A stretch of DNA of 64,000 nucleotides from Actinokineospora diospyrosa (GTDB lineage Bacteria; Actinomycetota; Actinomycetes; Mycobacteriales; Pseudonocardiaceae): assembly GCF_024171925.1 (NCBI RefSeq), contig NZ_JAMTCO010000001.1:186001-250000 (forward strand), read 5' to 3'. The notes beneath the pieces are model-generated. The model ran no database searches. It saw nothing but the letters and a program-made list of their open reading frames with translations, and was not told where the DNA came from. This document shows, piece after piece, positions 26,766-35,538 of the stretch (position 1 is its first letter; each line of letters begins with the position of its first letter). The translations under genes and the position numbers were made by a program.

Positions 26766-28838
26766 GTGACCAGTGAGAACTCGTTCCTCCGCCTACAGGC
26801 GAGGACCCAGCGCTTCACCCTCGGCTCGCCGAGGGAGTTCCGGATCGCCCCGGACGGCGGCCACCTGCTGTTCCTGCGCTCCGGCTCCGGCGAGGACCGC
26901 ACGCACGTCCTGTGGCGGCAGGACCTCGGCACCGGGCAGGAGACCCGACTGGGTGACCCGGCGGTGCTGCTCGGCGGCGCGGAGGAACTCTCGGCGCAGG
27001 AGCGGGCCAGGCGCGAGCGCAGCCGCGAGCAGGGCGCAGGCGTGGTCGGCGTCGGCACCGACGGCGCGGCCCGGGTCGCCGCCTTCGCGCTGTCGGGCAG
27101 GCTGTTCGCCGCCGACGCGCTCACCGGTGACGCCCGCGAACTGCCCGCGGTGACCCCGGTCGTGGACCCGCGGCCGAACCCGACCGGCACCCACGTGGCC
27201 TACGTCGCCGACAACGCGCTGCGCGTCGTCGGGGTGGACGGCGCCGACGACCGCGCGCTGGCCGCCCCCGAGGGCGAGGACCGGGCCTGGGGCCTGGCCG
27301 AGTTCATCGCCGCCGAGGAGATGAACCGCTCCCGCGGCTACTGGTGGTCCCCCGAGGGCGACCGGCTGCTGGTCGCGCACACCGACCGGCGCGAGGTCCA
27401 GCGCTGGCACATCGCCGACCCGGCGAACCCGGGCGTCGAACCCGCCGTCGTGGCCTACCCGGCCGCGGGCACCCCGAACGTGCGCGTCTCGCTGGCGGTC
27501 ATCTCCCTCGACGGCACCCGCGTCGAGGTCGACTGGGACGGCGTCGACCAGCCGTACCTGGTCACCGCGCACTGGTCGGCCGGGGGCAAGCCGCTGATCG
27601 CGGTCCAGTCCCGCGACCAGCGCCAGGTCCAGGTCCGCGCGGTCGACCCGGACACCGGCGCCACCGAGGTCCTGCACACCGAGACCGACGAGCACTGGGT
27701 GGAGATCACCCCCGGCGTGCCCGCCTGGACCCCGTCCGGCGACCTCGTCCGCGTCACCGCCCGCGACGGCGCGAACCGCCTGGTCGTCGGCGACACCGAG
27801 GTCAGCGGCGACCTGCAGGTCCGCGCGGTCCTCGACGTGGCGGACGACGTGCTCTACACCGCCTCGGCCGAGGACCCCACCCAGGTCCACGTCTACGCGG
27901 GCGACCGCCGCCTGTCCACTGTGGACGGCGTGCACTCGGCGGCCAGGTCCGGCGACGTGGTCGTGCTCACCTCGTGGTCGCTGGAGTGGTCCGGCCCGCG
28001 CGTGCAGGTGCTGCGCGGCGGCGAGGCGGTCGGCCAGGTCACCACCCACACGGTCGACCCCGGCCTCACCCCCAACCTCCAACTGCTGACCGTCGGTGAG
28101 CGCGACCTGCGCGTGGCCCTGCTCTACCCGACCGGCCACGTCCCCGGCAGCCGCACCCTCCCCGTCCTGCTGGACCCCTACGGCGGCCCCCACGCCCAGC
28201 GCGTCCTCTCGACCCGCAACGCGTTCCTGGCCCCGCAGTGGCTCGCCGACCAGGGCTTCGCCGTCCTGGTGGCCGACGGCCGAGGCACCCCCGGCCGAGG
28301 CCCCGTCTGGGAACGAGCCATCGCGGGCGACTTCGCGGGCCCCACCCTCACCGACCAGATAGACGCCCTCCACGCCGTCGCCGCCACCCACCCCGACCTG
28401 GACCTGACCAAGGTAGCCATCCGAGGCTGGTCCTACGGCGGCTACCTCTCCGCCCTAGCCGTCCTCCGCGCCCCCGACGTATTCCACGCCGCCATCGCAG
28501 GCGCCCCCGTGACCGACTGGCGCCTCTATGACACGCACTACACGGAACGCTACCTAGGCCACCCGGACGAATCTCCCCAGACCTACACCAACAACTCCCT
28601 AATCGACGACGCCCCCAAACTGGACCGCCCCCTCCTCATCATCCACGGCCTCGCCGACGACAACGTGGTAGTCGCCCACGCAATCCGTCTTTCCAGCGCT
28701 CTAGTAGCTGCCGGACGCCCACACGCACTGTTGCCTCTGCCGGGCGTTACGCACATGACGCCGCAAGAGGATGACGTGGCGGAGAACTTCCTGCTCTTGC
28801 AGGTTCGCTGGCTTAAGTCCTCGCTGGGCGTGGAATAG
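26766..28838 (+). CDS. S9 prolyl oligopeptidase family (DPP IV-like) serine peptidase
   Basis: The enzyme would cleave dipeptides or small peptides, often after proline. An N-terminal beta-propeller (about residues 1-440) precedes an alpha/beta-hydrolase domain. The catalytic Ser556 is in GWSYGGYLS, the acid in HGLADDNVV and the His in GVTHMTPQ. The EEMNRSRGYWWSPEGDRLL region holds the paired Glu typical of DPP IV for binding the substrate N-terminus. No signal peptide is seen, so it is probably cytoplasmic. It starts at GTG 26766 and is 690 residues long. The last 400 bases use more A-ending codons. Confidence 0.93.
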   Translation: MTSENSFLRLQARTQRFTLGSPREFRIAPDGGHLLFLRSGSGEDRTHVLWRQDLGTGQETRLGDPAVLLGGAEELSAQERARRERSREQGAGVVGVGTDGAARVAAFALSGRLFAADALTGDARELPAVTPVVDPRPNPTGTHVAYVADNALRVVGVDGADDRALAAPEGEDRAWGLAEFIAAEEMNRSRGYWWSPEGDRLLVAHTDRREVQRWHIADPANPGVEPAVVAYPAAGTPNVRVSLAVISLDGTRVEVDWDGVDQPYLVTAHWSAGGKPLIAVQSRDQRQVQVRAVDPDTGATEVLHTETDEHWVEITPGVPAWTPSGDLVRVTARDGANRLVVGDTEVSGDLQVRAVLDVADDVLYTASAEDPTQVHVYAGDRRLSTVDGVHSAARSGDVVVLTSWSLEWSGPRVQVLRGGEAVGQVTTHTVDPGLTPNLQLLTVGERDLRVALLYPTGHVPGSRTLPVLLDPYGGPHAQRVLSTRNAFLAPQWLADQGFAVLVADGRGTPGRGPVWERAIAGDFAGPTLTDQIDALHAVAATHPDLDLTKVAIRGWSYGGYLSALAVLRAPDVFHAAIAGAPVTDWRLYDTHYTERYLGHPDESPQTYTNNSLIDDAPKLDRPLLIIHGLADDNVVVAHAIRLSSALVAAGRPHALLPLPGVTHMTPQEDDVAENFLLLQVRWLKSSLGVE

Positions 28839-28844
28839 CTTGCA

Positions 28845-28881
28845 GTGGGGTGCGGCCCTCTTACTTCACGCCGCACCCCAC
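28845..28881 (+). terminator. Hairpin terminator after the S9 peptidase gene
   Basis: Perfect 12-base arms (GTGGGGTGCGGC and GCCGCACCCCAC) flank a 13-base loop starting 7 bases after the stop codon. Confidence 0.8.
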
Positions 28882-28929
28882 CCTTCCATTGAACAGCTGC
28901 GTGTATTGCACGACAGCCTTGCCGTGGCC

Positions 28930-29225
28930 AAGTCGCTTGAAGTCACTGGTGCCAAGCTGGCGTCCGTCAGGTCTGCCCCGGCCCGCCTGAGCAACCCGCG
29001 CTCCTCGGAGCCGCCGGTACCAGCCGTGCTTCCGTCACGTCCCGCCTCAGCCCTGCTCAGCCCCGCGCTCCTTGGAGCTGTCGGTGCCAGGCCAATCCCG
29101 TCAGGTCCGCCCCAACCCACAGTGCCAGCCCGTGGACACTCGGACCCGGCGGTGCCAACTCAGCCCGCTCTCGTCTGCCCTGCCAACCCAGCGCCTGGAC
29201 AGTCGGACTCGCTGGTGCCAGGCCG
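28930..29225. repeat. Five degenerate tandem repeats with a period of about 67 bases
   Basis: The anchor GGTGCCA (once GGTACCA) occurs at 28948, 29016, 29083, 29151 and 29214, giving spacings of 68, 67, 68 and 63. Around it the units share GGAGC or GGAC before the anchor and CCGTCAGGTC or CCGTCACGTC after it. The frames through it have no start signals and a composition unlike the neighbouring proteins, so I regard it as non-coding. It runs straight into the long inverted repeat. Confidence 0.65.
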
Positions 29226-29369
29226 GCTCGATGGGGCGGACTTGTTTTGCGTGGGGGGACGGCACCCGTAGCGTTTCAGCGCGGCAGGGCCTGCTTTTGG
29301 GCCCCTGCTTTGCGGTTCTGCGTCGGGTGTTGTAGGGGCCCCGCGCAAAACAAGTTCGCCCCATCGAGC
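29226..29369. repeat. Long inverted repeat with 31-base arms
   Basis: The left arm (29226-29256, beginning GCTCGATGGGGCGGACTTG) and right arm (29339-29369, ending GTTCGCCCCATCGAGC) are complementary except for two positions. The 82-base interior contains its own smaller stem (GCAGGGCC with GGCCCCTGC). The structure could be a non-autonomous mobile element, a long RNA hairpin or a protein-binding site. No transposase is adjacent and no target duplication is evident. Confidence 0.7.
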
Positions 29370-29484
29370 TTTCCGCATTGTCGCGGATCTCCGCCGATGT
29401 TGCCGCCAGGCGACGAGGCGTTTCCCGGAGCCGAAGGCGGAGGCCCGAATCCCTTGCCTCGCATCCCCAACCCCGGCCTACGCC

Positions 29485-29730
29485 AAGATCAACCTGATCG
29501 AAAGCCCCCGAATACACAGCTTACCGCGCAGCACCGACACAACGGGAGTGCCGAACAGCGCTCTGTGGATAACCATAACCGTTGTGGACAACCACAGCCG
29601 CGCCCACAAGATCATCTGCCACAAGAGCCCCTGATATACAGCCTACCGGGCGACACCGACAAAACAGCCGCAGCGGCCGGAGCCTGTGGACAACCACCAC
29701 CGTTGTGCACAACCCGACCCCCGAAGCGAA
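29485..29730. repeat. Two tandem 122-base units, each with a pair of DnaA-box-like sites
   Basis: Unit 1 (from 29485) and unit 2 (from 29608) both start AAGATCA, share ACAGC-TACCG-GCACCGACA-like blocks, and each carry two 9-mers 19 bases apart. On the minus strand these read TTATCCACA (29564-29572) and TTGTCCACA (29583-29591) in unit 1, and TTGTCCACA (29685-29693) and TTGTGCACA (29704-29712) in unit 2. Three are perfect DnaA-box consensus matches. No dnaA, dnaN or plasmid replication gene is in the window, so oriC itself is unlikely; a DnaA-binding control locus is the inference. Confidence 0.65.
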
Positions 29731-30048
29731 AATGCCGACCTCCCGAAGCAACAACACCAACCTTCGGCGCAGCGACACCAGCCCTCAGAAGTAACAACCC
29801 ACGCCCGTCAGCAGTACCCCACGCCGCAAGCACACCATCGCCCAGCAGCACACCAACGCCCGGCAAGAGCGCCAACCCGCCGTAGCGGCACCAACCCAGC
29901 GGCACCAACGCCCAGTAACAGCAACCCCAACACGCCCCGCGCGGCGGTTTGTCCAACTTTCCCGCTCAACCCGTGTGTCGTCCCACCTCCACCCCGTGCC
30001 CCCGCCGGTACCCTCCGCCCAGAGTCGTGGCTGGTTAGGAGGGGTGGC
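29731..30048. other. Gene-free A/C-rich spacer before the LLM-family gene
   Basis: The plus strand here is unusually rich in CAAC, CACC and AGC strings (many ACCAACGCC-like blocks near 29850-29920) compared with flanking genes. No start signal or family match supports a gene. The promoter of the oxidoreductase gene should lie at its right end. Confidence 0.4.
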
Positions 30049-31005
30049 ATGGCACCGAGGTGGGGGCTTTCACTGCCATTGAGCGGTATTCCGCTCCCCG
30101 CGCACCGCGACCTCGTGCGGTCCCTGCCCGATCTCGGCTACACCGACCTCTGGTCCGCTGAGACCGCGGGCACCGATGCGTTCACCCCTCTGGCCCTTGC
30201 CGCTGAGTGGGCGCCCGCGCTCAACCTCGGTACCGCCATCGCGCCGGTGTTCACGAGGGGGCCTGCTCTGCTGGCAATGAGCGCGGCCACTATCGCCGAG
30301 CTTGCGCCGGGCAGGTTCACCTTGGGGATCGGGTCCTCGTCGGCCACGATCGTTGAGGGGTGGAACGGGGGTGTGTTCCATCGGCCCTATCAGCGGGTTC
30401 GTGACACGCTCGTCTTCTTAAGGGCCGCGCTCGCGGGCGAGAAGGTCAGTGCCGACTACGACACCTTCTCCATCTCGCGGTTTCGGCTGGATCGGCCTCC
30501 GGTCACGCCTCCCGACATCATGGTGGCGGCGTTGCGGCCGGGCATGTTGCGGTTGGCGGCGAGGCTCGGTGATGGAGCTATCACGAACTGGTTGGCTCCG
30601 GCGGATGTTGCGGCTGTTCGGGCCGAGTTGAGGCCCGGTACCGAGCTTGTGGCGCGAATCCTGGTCTGCCCCACCGCGGACAAGGACGCGGCTCGGGCGT
30701 TGGGCAGGCTCCTCATCAGCAGCTACCTGACCGTCCCCGTCTATGCGGCCTTCCATGAGTGGCTCGGCAGGGGAGAGATGTTGCGGCCCATGCAAGAGGC
30801 CTGGGCAAGGGGCGATAGGGCCGCCGCCAATGCCGCTATTCCCGACTCGGTGGTGGACGAGCTGATCGTGCACGGGCAGCCCGACGAGTGCCGGGAGCGG
30901 GTGGCTTCCTATGTGGACGCCGGGGTGACGGTGCCGATCATGTCTGTGCTGCCCACCGGCGGTGATCCTGCCGAGGTGGTGCGCACCCTGGCGCCGAAGG
31001 GCTGA
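30049..31005 (+). CDS. LLM-class F420-dependent oxidoreductase
   Basis: The 318-residue TIM-barrel protein belongs to the luciferase-like monooxygenase superfamily, many actinobacterial members of which use coenzyme F420. Typical blocks are GYTDLWSAETAGTDAFTPLA, LNLGTAIAPVFTRGPALLAM, LAPGRFTLGIGSSS and the C-terminal GQPDECRERVASYVDAGV, each characteristic of this family. The start is the ATG at 30049, behind the strong site AGGAGGGG; the open frame further upstream is repeat DNA. One TTA codon is at 30418. Its substrate is unknown and it is not coupled to the siderophore operon that follows 89 bases later. Confidence 0.88.
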   Translation: MAPRWGLSLPLSGIPLPAHRDLVRSLPDLGYTDLWSAETAGTDAFTPLALAAEWAPALNLGTAIAPVFTRGPALLAMSAATIAELAPGRFTLGIGSSSATIVEGWNGGVFHRPYQRVRDTLVFLRAALAGEKVSADYDTFSISRFRLDRPPVTPPDIMVAALRPGMLRLAARLGDGAITNWLAPADVAAVRAELRPGTELVARILVCPTADKDAARALGRLLISSYLTVPVYAAFHEWLGRGEMLRPMQEAWARGDRAAANAAIPDSVVDELIVHGQPDECRERVASYVDAGVTVPIMSVLPTGGDPAEVVRTLAPKG

Positions 31006-31063
31006 GGCAAGCAAGATCCCAAGTGTCGCTCGATCGTGAGAGGTGGCTGCCGACTAGGGTGAG

Positions 31064-31082
31064 TAAGGGTAGGCAAACCTAA
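31064..31082. promoter_or_regulatory. IdeR/DmdR-type iron box before the siderophore operon
   Basis: TAAGGGTAGGCAAACCTAA matches the 19-base iron-box consensus TTAGGTTAGGCTAACCTAA at 16 positions. It lies 12 bases before the decarboxylase ATG and just after a -10-like TAGGGT (31055-31060), where a bound repressor would block transcription. This predicts derepression in low iron. Confidence 0.8.
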
Positions 31083-31094
31083 GGAAGGCGCGGG

Positions 31095-32540
31095 ATGGTC
31101 CGGGTGCACGCGAACGGGCTCGACTGGGTACCGGCCGGGGTCGGCGAGACGACCGCCGCGCTGGCGGGGGCGGAGACGGTGGGCGGGCTGGTGGCGGTCG
31201 CGTTGGCGGCGCTCGGGGCCGGGGTGCGCGAGCGCGGGGGACCGCTCCCCGCGGGCGGGCCGTTGGCCGTTGAGCGGGCGATCGCCAAGATGGACCCGCT
31301 GCCGGTCGACGGGATCGGCGCGGAGGCCGCGATCGCCGAGCTGTCGGCCGTGCTGGCCACCGGGTCCGCCGATCCGGTCGACCCGTGGTGCGCCGCGCAC
31401 CTGCACTGCCCGCCGCTGGCCGTTGCCGCTGCCGCCGACCTGGTCGCGAGCGTGCTGAACCCCTCGATGGACTCCTGGGACCAAGCGCCCGCCGCGAGCG
31501 CGCTGGAACGGGCGTTGACCGACCGCGTGGCCCGGTTGTGCTACCCGCGCGCCGAGCGGCCGGACGCGCTCGTCACCAGTGGCGGCACGGAGTCGAACCT
31601 GACCGCGGTCCTGCTGGCCCGGGAGACCCTCGGCCCCGACCTGGTCGTGGTCTGCGGCGACAACTCCCACCACAGCGTCGCGCGCGCCGCCTGGCTGCTC
31701 GGGTTGCCCCGCCCCATCACCGTCCCGACCAACCGCGACCGCCTCGACCCCGACCGGCTCGCGGCCACCCTGGCGACCCTCGACCGCCCCGCCGTCGTCA
31801 TCGCGACCGCCGGGACCACCAACTCCGGTGCCATCGACCCGCTGGCGGCCATCGCCGAGGTCGCTCGCGCGGCCGGGGCGTGGCTGCACGTCGACGCGGC
31901 CTACGGCGGCGCGCTGCTGTTCAGCTCCTGCCGCTTGGCCCAGCTCGCGGGCATCGACCAGGCCGACTCCATCGCCTTGGACCTGCACAAACTCGGCTGG
32001 CAGCCGATCGCGGCCGGGATGATCGCCTGCCGCGACACCGCGTTGACCGCCAAGCTCGCGACCAACGCCGACTACCTCAACGCCGCCGACGACACCGAGG
32101 CAGGCCTGCCCGACCTCCTCGGCCGCTCACTGCGCACCTCCCGAAGGCCAGACGCGTTCAAAATCGCTGTCACCGCCCGCGCGCTCGGCACCGCGGGCCT
32201 CGGTGAGCTCGTCGACCGCTGCTGCGACACCGCCACCCAGGTCGCCAGCGCCGTCACTGCGCACCCCAGGCTTCGGTTGTGGGGCGAGCCGTCGCTGTCC
32301 ACGGTCCTCTTGCGGCCCCGTGCGGCAGACGAGTCCGACGACGGTGACGCTCTTATCGCTTCTGTCCGAAGAGGACTTCTCGACGACGGTATCGCTGTCC
32401 TCGGCCGGGCGACCATGCCTGACGCCGATGGCACTTCCCGGCTGTGGCTGAAGCTGACGCTGCTGCACCCCCACGCAACCCCCGAGCACTACCTGCCGCT
32501 GCTCGACCTGGTGGCCGACAAGGCGGACCGGTGCCGCTAG
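31095..32540 (+). CDS. PLP-dependent decarboxylase of siderophore operon (DesA-like lysine/diamine decarboxylase)
   Basis: This group II PLP decarboxylase (481 residues) would form a diamine, most likely cadaverine from lysine, as the first step. Motifs are TSGGTESNL, ATAGTTNSGAIDPL, WLHVDAAYGGALL and the Schiff-base Lys299 in LDLHKLGWQP. The protein resembles both DesA-type and 2,4-diaminobutyrate decarboxylases, so substrate is inferred from the operon. A ribosome site (AAGGAAGG) precedes the ATG. The gene is first in a four-gene operon, overlapping the hydroxylase by 10 bases. Confidence 0.88.
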   Translation: MVRVHANGLDWVPAGVGETTAALAGAETVGGLVAVALAALGAGVRERGGPLPAGGPLAVERAIAKMDPLPVDGIGAEAAIAELSAVLATGSADPVDPWCAAHLHCPPLAVAAAADLVASVLNPSMDSWDQAPAASALERALTDRVARLCYPRAERPDALVTSGGTESNLTAVLLARETLGPDLVVVCGDNSHHSVARAAWLLGLPRPITVPTNRDRLDPDRLAATLATLDRPAVVIATAGTTNSGAIDPLAAIAEVARAAGAWLHVDAAYGGALLFSSCRLAQLAGIDQADSIALDLHKLGWQPIAAGMIACRDTALTAKLATNADYLNAADDTEAGLPDLLGRSLRTSRRPDAFKIAVTARALGTAGLGELVDRCCDTATQVASAVTAHPRLRLWGEPSLSTVLLRPRAADESDDGDALIASVRRGLLDDGIAVLGRATMPDADGTSRLWLKLTLLHPHATPEHYLPLLDLVADKADRCR

Positions 32541-33799
32541 ACCTGGTCGGAGTCGGCATCGGGCCGGCGAACCTGTCCCTGGCCGCGCTCGCGTCCGGGG
32601 TCGACGGCGTGCGCGCGCGGTTCCTCGACCGCGCACCCGCCTTCCACTGGCACCCCGGTCTCCTCATCGACGGCACCACGCTGCAAGTCCCGTTCCTGGC
32701 CGACCTGGTCTCCTTGGTGGACCCCACCCACCCGCTGTCATTCTTGGCCTACCTGCGGGACAAGGGCCGCCTGTTCCCGTTCTACTTCGCCGAGCGCTTC
32801 CACATCCCGCGCGCCGAGTACGACGACTACTGCCGCTGGGCTGTCAAACGTTTGCCCTCCTGCTCCTTCGGCCAGAACGTGACCGAAGTCCGTTGGTCGG
32901 CAGCACAAGAGACATTCGAAGTCATCACCGAGACCGAGACCCTCTTAGCCCGCAACGTCGTCTTGGGCATCGGCACAGAGCCTGTAGTCCCCGACCCGTT
33001 GAAGGGCGTAGCCCACCACTCGGCCGACTACCTAGACATCCGCGACAGTCTCTTAGCCCTAGACGACGTCACGATCGTCGGCTCTGGTCAGTCCGGCGCG
33101 GAAGTCTTCCTGGACCTCTTACGCAGACGGGGCGGTGGGCTGAGATGGCTCACCCGCACCCCGGCCTTCGCGCCCATGGAGTACTCGAAGCTCGGGCTAG
33201 AACAGTTCACCCCGGACTACACCCGGTACTTCTACGACCTCCCTGAACCCGCTCGCGACGCCCTCGTCCCCACGCAGTGGCAGCTCTACAAGGCGATCAG
33301 CGCGGACACCATCGCCGACATCCAGAACGAGCTCTATAACCGCACTGTCGGCAGTGGCTGGCCCGATGTGTCTCTTACCCCCGGCGTCGAGGTCACCGCA
33401 GCCCGCCCCGAGAAGGCTGGGATCGAGTTGACCCTCCACCACCGACACCAAGGGGTCACGGCCACCGTGCGCACCGACGCCGTCGTCTGCGCCACCGGCT
33501 ACGCCGAACGTGACGCAGCGGCGTTGCTCGGGCCGCTCCTCGGTCCCCGCGACGCGGCGGGCCGCTTCACCGTCGACGCCGAGTTCCGGGTCGGTCTGGC
33601 GCGCGGGATCACCGGGTCGGTGTTCGCGCAGAACGCCGAACGGCACACCCACGGTGTCGGCGCCCCCGACCTGGGTCTGACCGCTTGGCGGTCGGCGACC
33701 ATCCTCAACGCCGTGACCGGGCGCGCGCCGCACGCGCTGCCCGAGCGCACCGCGTTCACCACGTTCGGGCTCGTGCGGGAGAGAAGGAGGGCGACGTGA
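32531..33799 (+). CDS. FAD/NADPH-dependent amine N-hydroxylase of siderophore operon (DesB/IucD-like)
   Basis: The enzyme N-hydroxylates a terminal amine (lysine, ornithine or a diamine) to give the iron-binding hydroxylamine. The 422-residue frame starts at GTG 32531, inside the decarboxylase gene. FAD-binding GVGIGPANLSL is at residues 6-16, the NADPH-binding VGSGQSGAEVF near residue 180, and ATGYA near residue 320. Three TTA codons (32945, 33053, 33119) lie close together, unusual in this genome and suggestive of bldA-type control. It overlaps the NIS synthetase by GTGA. Confidence 0.9.
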   Translation: MPLDLVGVGIGPANLSLAALASGVDGVRARFLDRAPAFHWHPGLLIDGTTLQVPFLADLVSLVDPTHPLSFLAYLRDKGRLFPFYFAERFHIPRAEYDDYCRWAVKRLPSCSFGQNVTEVRWSAAQETFEVITETETLLARNVVLGIGTEPVVPDPLKGVAHHSADYLDIRDSLLALDDVTIVGSGQSGAEVFLDLLRRRGGGLRWLTRTPAFAPMEYSKLGLEQFTPDYTRYFYDLPEPARDALVPTQWQLYKAISADTIADIQNELYNRTVGSGWPDVSLTPGVEVTAARPEKAGIELTLHHRHQGVTATVRTDAVVCATGYAERDAAALLGPLLGPRDAAGRFTVDAEFRVGLARGITGSVFAQNAERHTHGVGAPDLGLTAWRSATILNAVTGRAPHALPERTAFTTFGLVRERRRAT

Positions 33800-35538
33800 C
33801 GGCTGCTTGGCGGGACGCCGGGGCACTGGTGACGCACAAGATGCTGGGGGAACTCAGCTACGAGGGCCTGCTGCGGCCCGAACCGGAGGGACCCGGTTCG
33901 TGGCGGCTGCGCCTCGGCGAGGTCGTCTACCGGTTCCAGGCGCGCCGCGGCGCCTTCGAGTCCTGGGCGGTGCGCCCCGGCACCGCGACCCGCGACGGCG
34001 AGCCCGCCGACGACCCGCGCACCCTCGTCGTGGACGCCCGCGCCGAGCTGGGCCTCACCGGCCTGCGGCTGGCCGACGTGCTCGCCGAGCTGACCGCGAC
34101 CGTCACCAACGAGGCGGCCCGGCTCGGCCACGCGCCCACCGCGGCCGAATTGTCCACCTTGGACTACGACGAGGCCGACGGGCACCTCACCGGCCACCCC
34201 AGGTTGGTGCTCAACAAGGGCCGGGTCGGGTTCTCCGCGCACGACCGCGCCAAGTACGCCCCCGAGTCCGGCGCCGGGTTCGCGCTGCCCTGGCTGGCCG
34301 TGCACCGCGACCACGCCACCTTCGCCTGCGTCAGCACCCTCACCGAGGAGAAGCTGCTCACCGGCGAACTCGGTGCCGACAAGCTCGCCTCGTTCCGCGC
34401 CAAGCTGGCCAACCCCGGCGACTACGTCCTGATGCCGGTCCACCCCTGGCAGCTCGACGAGGTCATCGGCACCCTCTACGCGAAGGAGCTGGCCACCGGC
34501 GCGATCGTAGCGGTCGGCGAGAGCACCGACCGCTACCGTCCACACCAGACGGTGCGCACGCTGGCCAACGCCTCGCACCCGAGCAGGCTGGACGTCAAGA
34601 CCGCGGTCTCGGTGCGCAACACCCTGGTGTACCGGGGGTTGGCGGCCGCGGCGACGCTGGCCGCCCCCGAGGTGACCACCTGGCTGCGCGGCGTGCACGA
34701 CAGCGACGAGCTGCTGCGCGACCGCTACCGGTTCGACCTGCTCGGTGAGGTCGCCAGCGTCTCGGTGCGCCACCCGCTCTTCGGCGCGGTCGACGAGCTG
34801 CCCTACCGCTTCCACGAGACCCTCGGCGCGCTGTGGCGGGACCCGATCCGCACCCGCCTCGCCGACGGCGAGCGCGCGATCTCCTTCGCCGCCCTGCCCT
34901 ACCGCGGCGCCGACGGCGTGTCGGTGATCGCGCACCTGATCACCGAGTCCGGTATGTCCACCGAGGACTGGATGCGCAGGCTGCTCGACATCTCCCTCAC
35001 CCCGCTGCTGCACTGGCTGCTCGCCCACGGCGTCGGTTTCTGCCCGCACGGGCAGAACCTGATCCTCGTCGCAGGCAAGCACGGCAGGCCCAAGCACGTC
35101 GCCATCAAGGACTTCGCCCAGGGCGTCGACCTGCTCGACGAGCCGCTGCCCGGCTACGACCGGCTCGGCCCAGCCGCGCGCGCCGACATGCTGCGCTGGC
35201 CCGCGCACCTGCTGGCCCAGTCCCTGTTCAGCTCGGTGTTCGCCGGTCAGTTGCGCTTCCTCGCCGAGATCCTGGACGAGGACCTCGGCTTCCCCCGGCC
35301 CCGGCTGTGGGCTCTGGTGCGCGAGATCGTCTCGGCCTACCGCGACGAGCACCCGGAGACCGCGGCCCGCTTCGACGCCTGCCGGTTGTTCGCCCCGGAC
35401 GTGGAGCGGGTCTGCCTCAACCGCGAGCACCTCGCGGGCCAGGGCTTCGACAAGGTCGAGCGCGACGACGAGTTCGACGTGCGGTTCGGCCGCGCGCTCA
35501 ACCCGCTGGCCGCGGCGGACCCGGACGGTGCCTGGTGA
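33796..35538 (+). CDS. IucA/IucC-family NIS siderophore synthetase (DesD-like)
   Basis: NIS synthetases adenylate a carboxylate with ATP and condense it with an amine or hydroxylamine. The 580-residue protein has the N-terminal GHPRLVLNKGRVGFS-type substrate segment, PVHPWQLDEV, HPSRLDVKTAVSVRNT and the ATP-site strands GFCPHGQNLILV and HVAIKDFAQG. Length and motifs fit DesD-like enzymes that join hydroxamate units. A perfect ribosome site (GAAGGAGG) precedes the GTG. It ends in a GTGA overlap with the GS-like gene. Confidence 0.92.
   Translation: MTAAWRDAGALVTHKMLGELSYEGLLRPEPEGPGSWRLRLGEVVYRFQARRGAFESWAVRPGTATRDGEPADDPRTLVVDARAELGLTGLRLADVLAELTATVTNEAARLGHAPTAAELSTLDYDEADGHLTGHPRLVLNKGRVGFSAHDRAKYAPESGAGFALPWLAVHRDHATFACVSTLTEEKLLTGELGADKLASFRAKLANPGDYVLMPVHPWQLDEVIGTLYAKELATGAIVAVGESTDRYRPHQTVRTLANASHPSRLDVKTAVSVRNTLVYRGLAAAATLAAPEVTTWLRGVHDSDELLRDRYRFDLLGEVASVSVRHPLFGAVDELPYRFHETLGALWRDPIRTRLADGERAISFAALPYRGADGVSVIAHLITESGMSTEDWMRRLLDISLTPLLHWLLAHGVGFCPHGQNLILVAGKHGRPKHVAIKDFAQGVDLLDEPLPGYDRLGPAARADMLRWPAHLLAQSLFSSVFAGQLRFLAEILDEDLGFPRPRLWALVREIVSAYRDEHPETAARFDACRLFAPDVERVCLNREHLAGQGFDKVERDDEFDVRFGRALNPLAAADPDGAW

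Noticed and set aside
28771-29271. A 166-codon plus-strand frame over the 67-base repeats
   Set aside because: Its start lies inside the S9 peptidase gene, it crosses that gene's terminator, and its Pro/Ser/Ala composition follows from the repeats.
29485-29730. Chromosomal origin of replication
   Set aside because: Only four boxes are present and no dnaA, dnaN, recF, gyrB or rpmH gene is in the window, as expected around an actinobacterial oriC.
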